Origin: an uncultured Butyricicoccus sp. | GTDB lineage: Bacteria > Bacillota > Clostridia > Oscillospirales > Butyricicoccaceae | DNA length: 9,936 nt | Reading direction: 5' to 3' | Assembly: GCA_959018045.1 (NCBI GenBank) | Contig: CAUEJN010000037.1 | Coordinates: forward strand, 1 to 9,936 | Shown: positions 6,234 to 9,936 of the stretch, piece by piece | Layout of the letters: the number at the start of each line of letters is the position of its first letter | How positions within the stretch are numbered: position 1 is the first letter of the stretch | Position numbers and translations under genes: made by a program | The notes under the pieces: model-generated | The model's database searches: none | Seen by the model: only the letters and a program-made list of their open reading frames with translations | What the model was told of the DNA's origin: nothing

Positions 6234-8945
6234 TTATTTCTGCTCACCGTCGGCATTTTCAGCCTGCTGCGCCTGTGCCGCAGCCTGTGCAGCCTTCTGG
6301 CGCTCCATCAGCTCGTGCTCGAACTTTTCCAGACGTGCCATCATGTCCTTGGCCTGTGCAAATCCGGCTTCTGCCGCCTTGCTCATCCAGGCCTTGGCTT
6401 CGACCAGGTTACGGCCTACGCCGTCACCGTTCCAGTACAGTGCACCGACGTGGTACTGTGCCGGGACGTGTCCAGCTTCTGCCGCCTTGAGTGCCCACTC
6501 GAACTCCTTTGCGCTGTCCTTGGGTACACCCTTGCCCTCGCGGTACATCTGGGACAGGTGGAAGCCTGCCGGTGCAAAGCCTGCCTCAGCAGCCTGCTCG
6601 TACAGGTGGGCAGCCTTCTCGGGGTCAGCCTCGATGCCGACACCGTTCAGATACATAAACGCCAGATTCATCATGGATTCCGGATTTTTCAGCTCTGCGC
6701 CGCGCTCAAACCAGTGGCGTGCCTTGTCGTTGTCAGCCTCGACGTGGTCGCCCTTTGCATAGCACAGACCGAGCACACCGGCTGCCGGGCCGCTGCCCGC
6801 ATTTGCTGCGACTTCCAGCATACGCAGGCCGGTCTTTTCATCCTGCTGAATGTCCTTGCCCTCGATCAGGCGCAGACCGGTGTACAGCAGACCTGCCGGG
6901 GTTGCACCGCGTACGGTGTCGCGGCGAGTCTCGAGGGTCTTGAGCAGTCCCTCGGCACGCTTGTCGCCCGCTTCCTTGGACTTCTTCGCCCACTCGCACG
7001 CATCTTCCATGAGTACGAGTACCTTTTCAGGCTCCCGCACACCGAGGGTGCGCTTCCACTCGAGCAGCGCCATCTCGCGCATTGCGTTTGCATTGCCGTT
7101 TTCGGCCAGCGGGCGCAGCAGGCTGTCTGCCTTGTCCAGATCGCACAGACCTTCGTCCTTGGCGTCGCGGTATGCCATGCCAAGATACATGGCACCGTTG
7201 TCGTCGCCCTGATCGTATGCCTTCTGGTACCACTCCATCGCGGTCTTCATGTCCTTTTCGAGCGTCTTACCCTCTTCGTAAGCAACGCCCAGCAGGATCA
7301 TGGCGCGTGCGTTGCCAGCCTCGGCCGCACGGCGATAATACTCAATGGCCTTGGGCATATTCTTCTCGGTGCACATACCGGTCTCGTTGGCCATGCCCAA
7401 AAACAGCATGCCGCGCGGGCTGCCCTGCTCGGCTGCCTTGGCATAGTACTCGAGTGCCTTCTTGGGATCGGCTGCAACGTCGCCCTCGCCCTTTTCATAG
7501 TACTGGCCGAGTGCCGCGGTTGCCTCCGCAATGCCCTCCTCGGCGCACTGTTCGTACAGTTCCATTGCCTTCTGGTGGTCGCCTGCCTTGGCAGCCTCGA
7601 CTGCTTCGACAAAGCGGTCACCGCCGCCGCCCTGCAAGCGGATGATGTCAGGCAGCATCTTCTTCGCCTTCTCAAAGCCCTGCGCCGATGCCTTTTCCAG
7701 CCAGTTACGCGCACGGCCGAGCATTTCGGACTGCATTTCCGGGTTCAGGTCGCGGGCGCGCTCCAGATACCACAGACCCAGATCGTACTGTGCCTGCGCG
7801 TAATCCTGCTCGGCCGCACGAGTGTACCAATGTACGGCTGCGACCGGGTCCTGCTCACAGCCGAAGCCGCGGCGGTAAGCCGATGCCAGCATGAGCTGTG
7901 CGCGGGCATTGCCCTGCTCTGCCGACTTGAGATACCAAGAGAATGCCTCCTCGGGACGGGGTTCAAACTCGCCCTCGCCGCCGTTCTCGCACAGAACGCC
8001 TGCCGAGCACTGTGCGCGGACGTGTCCGAGCTCTGCCGCCTTGGTGTACCAGCGCAGTGCCTTGGTATAATCCTGATGCACGCCCTCACCGTTTTCGTAG
8101 CACAGACCCAGATTGAACGCGGCCGGTGCCGAACCTGCACCTGCCGACTGGCGGAACAGGAAGGCTGCGTTCTGGAAATCGCCCTTCTTATAAGACTCAA
8201 CACCCTGACGCATCCACTCGTCGCGCTCGCTCTCCTGCAGGTTGTCCAGCAGCTGCTGTGCCTTGTCGTGACCCTGCGCTGCGGCAGCCTTGGCCAGCGG
8301 GATGGCCTTGTCAAAGTTGCGCTCTACCAGATCGCCCTTGCTGTACAGCAGTGCAAGATTGAACTGTGCCGAAGCGTCGCCCAGGTCAGCTGCCTTGCCC
8401 AGCCACTCGACTGCCTTCTCGCCGTTGGGCTCAAAGCCCAGACCCTTGACGTACAGCGTACCGATAAACAGCATGGCACGCGGATAACCCAGCTTGGCCG
8501 CTGCCATCGCGCAGTCAAAGCTGCGCTGGAGCGAGCGCTCTACGCCCTTACCGGCGAAGAACAGCTGGCCGAACTCAAAGATAGCCGCCGGCATGCCGCC
8601 CTTTGCGGCATCGCCCAGCGCCTGCAGAGCGGTGCTGTAATCGCCGCGGTCGCGTGCTGCGATACCTTTTTCATAGAGTGCGTTTGCCTCTTCCTCGGGG
8701 ATCTTGAGGGTGGACTGGGGCTGCTCTGCCGGCTGCTCCTCCACCTTCTCAAACATCGCGCGTACTTCTGCGATCTTGGCCTCAGCCTCGCTGTGACCAA
8801 ACTCCTTGGCCTGTTCTAACAGATCGAGCGCCTTGTCGTACTGCTGCGCTTCGAGCTGATCGAGTGCGTCCTCATAGAACGCACGCGCTTGTTTTGCACG
8901 TTTTTTCTGTTTTCTCTCTTCCGAATTACCAAATGGCCATATCAT
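6234..8945 (-). CDS. Large Sel1-like (TPR-family) repeat protein
   Basis: The 903-residue protein is made almost wholly of Sel1-like repeats: about 17 units of roughly 36 residues with the A-x-x-x-L-G-x-x-Y-x-x-G-x-G-V signature. Examples are AAFNLGLCYENGEGVH, ARAMILLGVAYEEGKTLE, SMMNLAFMYLNGVGIE and PAQYHVGALYWNGDGVG. Such repeats form an alpha-solenoid for protein-protein contacts. The N-terminus MIWPFGNSEERKQKKRAKQAR has a short hydrophobic start followed by a basic stretch and no signal peptide, so the protein is probably cytoplasmic. An alanine/glutamine-rich, charged tail ends it. Two or three segments (around GHDKAQQLLDN, FEKAKKMLPDI and GDKRAEGLLKTL) are degenerate repeats. AGGAGG lies about 10 bases before the ATG. 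It has its own promoter and terminator, hence is monocistronic. Its partner and biological role are unknown. Confidence 0.93.
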   Translation of the reverse strand: MIWPFGNSEERKQKKRAKQARAFYEDALDQLEAQQYDKALDLLEQAKEFGHSEAEAKIAEVRAMFEKVEEQPAEQPQSTLKIPEEEANALYEKGIAARDRGDYSTALQALGDAAKGGMPAAIFEFGQLFFAGKGVERSLQRSFDCAMAAAKLGYPRAMLFIGTLYVKGLGFEPNGEKAVEWLGKAADLGDASAQFNLALLYSKGDLVERNFDKAIPLAKAAAAQGHDKAQQLLDNLQESERDEWMRQGVESYKKGDFQNAAFLFRQSAGAGSAPAAFNLGLCYENGEGVHQDYTKALRWYTKAAELGHVRAQCSAGVLCENGGEGEFEPRPEEAFSWYLKSAEQGNARAQLMLASAYRRGFGCEQDPVAAVHWYTRAAEQDYAQAQYDLGLWYLERARDLNPEMQSEMLGRARNWLEKASAQGFEKAKKMLPDIIRLQGGGGDRFVEAVEAAKAGDHQKAMELYEQCAEEGIAEATAALGQYYEKGEGDVAADPKKALEYYAKAAEQGSPRGMLFLGMANETGMCTEKNMPKAIEYYRRAAEAGNARAMILLGVAYEEGKTLEKDMKTAMEWYQKAYDQGDDNGAMYLGMAYRDAKDEGLCDLDKADSLLRPLAENGNANAMREMALLEWKRTLGVREPEKVLVLMEDACEWAKKSKEAGDKRAEGLLKTLETRRDTVRGATPAGLLYTGLRLIEGKDIQQDEKTGLRMLEVAANAGSGPAAGVLGLCYAKGDHVEADNDKARHWFERGAELKNPESMMNLAFMYLNGVGIEADPEKAAHLYEQAAEAGFAPAGFHLSQMYREGKGVPKDSAKEFEWALKAAEAGHVPAQYHVGALYWNGDGVGRNLVEAKAWMSKAAEAGFAQAKDMMARLEKFEHELMERQKAAQAAAQAQQAENADGEQK

Positions 8946-8963
8946 GCTTTTCGTTCCTCCTCA

Positions 8964-8984
8964 CAGCGGACGCGACACCCGCTG
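8964..8984 (-). other. Hairpin in the Sel1 leader, next to the ribosome binding site
   Basis: On the minus strand CAGCGG and CCGCTG pair as a 6-bp GC-rich stem around a 9-base loop. The stem ends just before the GAGGAGG that serves the Sel1 gene. It could tune translation initiation. No known regulatory RNA class is matched. Confidence 0.35.
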
Positions 8985-8998
8985 GTTGTCTAGCTTTC

Positions 8999-9027
8999 AT
9001 TGTACCACAAGTCCGCCCGTTCTACAA
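8999..9027 (-). promoter_or_regulatory. Sigma-A type promoter of the Sel1-repeat gene
   Basis: On the minus strand TTGTAG (9022-9027) and TACAAT (8999-9004) are 17 bases apart, with TG-G before the -10 as an extended element. The leader would be about 45 bases. Confidence 0.75.
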
Positions 9028-9204
9028 GAAAACACAGACTCTTTTTTCCGCCCTACATTTTCTTCCGCAATTTCCTGCATTTTACCCACGTTTTACTGAT
9101 TTGTGTCCGTTGTTTTTGACTGTAAATTCAAACATTTCATTCGTCTTTTCGCATTCTACATAATTTTTGACCTTGCGATTTGGCCGTCACAAGCTTTGTT
9201 TTAC

Positions 9205-9233
9205 TTGAAAGTTTCCCTGCAGTCCTGTATAGT
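9205..9233 (+). promoter_or_regulatory. Sigma-A type promoter of the nucleobase permease gene
   Basis: TTGAAA (9205-9210) and TATAGT (9228-9233) are separated by 17 bases. Transcription would begin near 9240, giving a leader of about 60 bases before the ATG at 9299. Confidence 0.75.
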
Positions 9234-9298
9234 AATGTTAATAAAATCGGTGCAAAAAATATTTTTTTGTCAAAACCAAAGATTGTGAGGCGTCCATT

Positions 9299-9936
9299 AT
9301 GAACAAACATACCCCGCACGACGCGACGGCGATCTTCCAGTACGAGGGAATTCCCGCCGCCAATCAGCTCGTTCCGCTTGGACTTCAGCACGTTGTCGCG
9401 GCCGTCGTCGGCATCGTCACCCCGTCCATCCTGGTAGCCAACACCTGCGGCATCGAGGGAGCAGATCGCACCCTGCTCATTCAGGTTTCCCTGCTCGTCA
9501 CCGCACTCGCTACCCTGCTCCAGCTCTTTCCCATCTTCGGGCGCATCGGTTCCCGTCTGCCCGTCATCATGGGTATCAGTTTCGCCTATGTCCCCACGCT
9601 TCTGGCCATCGGCGGACAGTTCGACCTGCCCACCATCCTGGGCGCTGAGATCGTCGGCGGTGTCGTCGCCATCCTGTTCGGCATCTTTGTCAAGCAGATC
9701 CGCGTTCTCTTCCCGCCCCTCGTCACCGGTACCGTTATCTTTACCATCGGCCTGTCGCTCTATCCCACCGCAATCAAGTACATGGCAGGCGGTGCGGGCA
9801 CCGAAGGCTTCGGTTCGCCCCAGAACTGGTTCGTCGCCATTCTGACCCTGCTCGTTGTTACCGTTCTGAGCCACTTCTGCAAGGGTGTCCTCAAGCTCGG
9901 CGCCATCCTCTTCGGTATGATCGTCGGCTCCTTCCC
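9299..9936 (+). CDS. NCS2-family nucleobase (uracil/xanthine-type) permease, 5' part only
   Basis: The first 212 residues are present; the gene runs off the right edge. The hydrophobic sequence contains hallmarks of the nucleobase:cation symporter-2 family: the Gln30-His31 pair in the first membrane helix (PLGLQHVVAAVVGIVTPSIL), RLPVIMGISFAYVPTLLAIGG, and FPPLVTGTVIFTIGLSLYP (138-156). About five to six membrane segments are visible. TGAGG lies 8 bases before the ATG, and a 60-base leader separates the gene from its promoter. The motifs that distinguish xanthine, uric acid and uracil carriers (later helices) lie outside the window. Proximity to a selenium-dependent molybdenum hydroxylase maturation operon makes a purine (xanthine or urate) substrate plausible. 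That is inference from context. Confidence 0.93.
   Translation, partial: MNKHTPHDATAIFQYEGIPAANQLVPLGLQHVVAAVVGIVTPSILVANTCGIEGADRTLLIQVSLLVTALATLLQLFPIFGRIGSRLPVIMGISFAYVPTLLAIGGQFDLPTILGAEIVGGVVAILFGIFVKQIRVLFPPLVTGTVIFTIGLSLYPTAIKYMAGGAGTEGFGSPQNWFVAILTLLVVTVLSHFCKGVLKLGAILFGMIVGSF

Larger units (their letters stand above)
8946..9298. other. Divergent AT-rich intergenic region
   Basis: This 353-base gap separates the divergent Sel1 and permease genes. It is clearly AT-richer than the coding DNA around it, and its plus strand is T-rich between about 9040 and 9205. It holds one promoter for each side, a small hairpin near the Sel1 ribosome binding site and an A6TAT6 palindrome in the permease leader. 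No gene, tRNA or recognisable riboswitch was seen in it. The stretch 9030-9200 has no feature I can name. Confidence 0.7.

Noticed and set aside
4913..6490. A 525-codon plus-strand open frame opposite the molybdopterin-binding protein gene
   Set aside because: It is codon-aligned antisense to a clear gene and also crosses a terminator, an operator and a promoter. It is explained by codon bias.
6228..8819. An 863-codon open frame on the plus strand, fully antisense to the Sel1-repeat gene
   Set aside because: Its codons are exactly aligned with those of the real gene, so a stop would need TTA, CTA or TCA in the sense strand, which this GC-rich gene avoids. The product is Leu/Cys/Ala-rich with no family motif, and it has no convincing start.
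9244..9273. Minus-strand TTGACA (9268-9273) as a distant Sel1 promoter
   Set aside because: There is no acceptable -10 at 16-18 bases, and a better extended -10 promoter lies at 8999-9027.
9234..9298. Purine riboswitch upstream of the nucleobase permease
   Set aside because: The 60-base leader is AT-rich, lacks the three-stem core motifs and has no terminator.
9137..9874. A 245-codon minus-strand open frame rich in Asp and Gly
   Set aside because: It lies opposite the well-supported NCS2 permease and runs through its promoter; its composition is that of a reversed hydrophobic gene.

Overview
The window looks like chromosomal DNA of a GC-rich, anaerobic member of the Clostridia (Firmicutes), perhaps in the Oscillospirales. 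This rests on gene content (selenium-dependent molybdenum hydroxylase maturation genes), strong AGGAG-type ribosome binding sites and sigma-A type promoters. The exact taxon cannot be fixed from the sequence.

Positions 6070 down to the left edge hold one tightly packed minus-strand operon of eight genes. In transcription order these are: a molybdopterin-binding protein with a C-terminal cysteine cluster (5048-6070), moaA (4067-5026), a MOSC-MogA fusion (3154-4065), a stand-alone ModE-type winged-helix regulator (2788-3135), selD (1761-2783), yedF (1068-1715), yqeB (229-1071) and the start of a TIGR01977-type class V aminotransferase/cysteine desulfurase (1-242, running off the window). Gaps are between -14 and +45 bases. 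The first half makes and handles molybdopterin. The second half activates and delivers selenium. Together they match the known genomic signature of labile-selenium molybdenum hydroxylases such as Se-dependent xanthine dehydrogenase. No hydroxylase structural gene lies in the window.

The operon has a good extended -10 promoter (6107-6135). Directly upstream of it is a 6-12-6 inverted repeat (6137-6160) whose arms and spacing resemble the ModE operator of E. coli as remembered. The operon itself encodes a ModE-type HTH, so autoregulation is a reasonable hypothesis. A strong intrinsic terminator (6179-6217) separates this operon from the next gene upstream.

Positions 6234-8945 hold one long minus-strand gene for a 903-residue cytoplasmic Sel1-repeat (TPR-like) protein with its own promoter (8999-9027). 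After an AT-rich divergent intergenic region (8946-9298), the plus strand carries a promoter (9205-9233) and the first 212 codons of an NCS2-family nucleobase (uracil/xanthine-type) permease that runs off the right edge. A xanthine importer would fit biochemically with a selenium-dependent purine hydroxylase system, but the Sel1 gene lies between them and the link is by neighbourhood only.

The components are recognisable families. The parts most worth a second look are the putative ModE box paired with a solo ModE domain, the C-terminal CX2CX2CX4C motif of the first operon gene, and the domain makeup of the MOSC-MogA and YqeB proteins.
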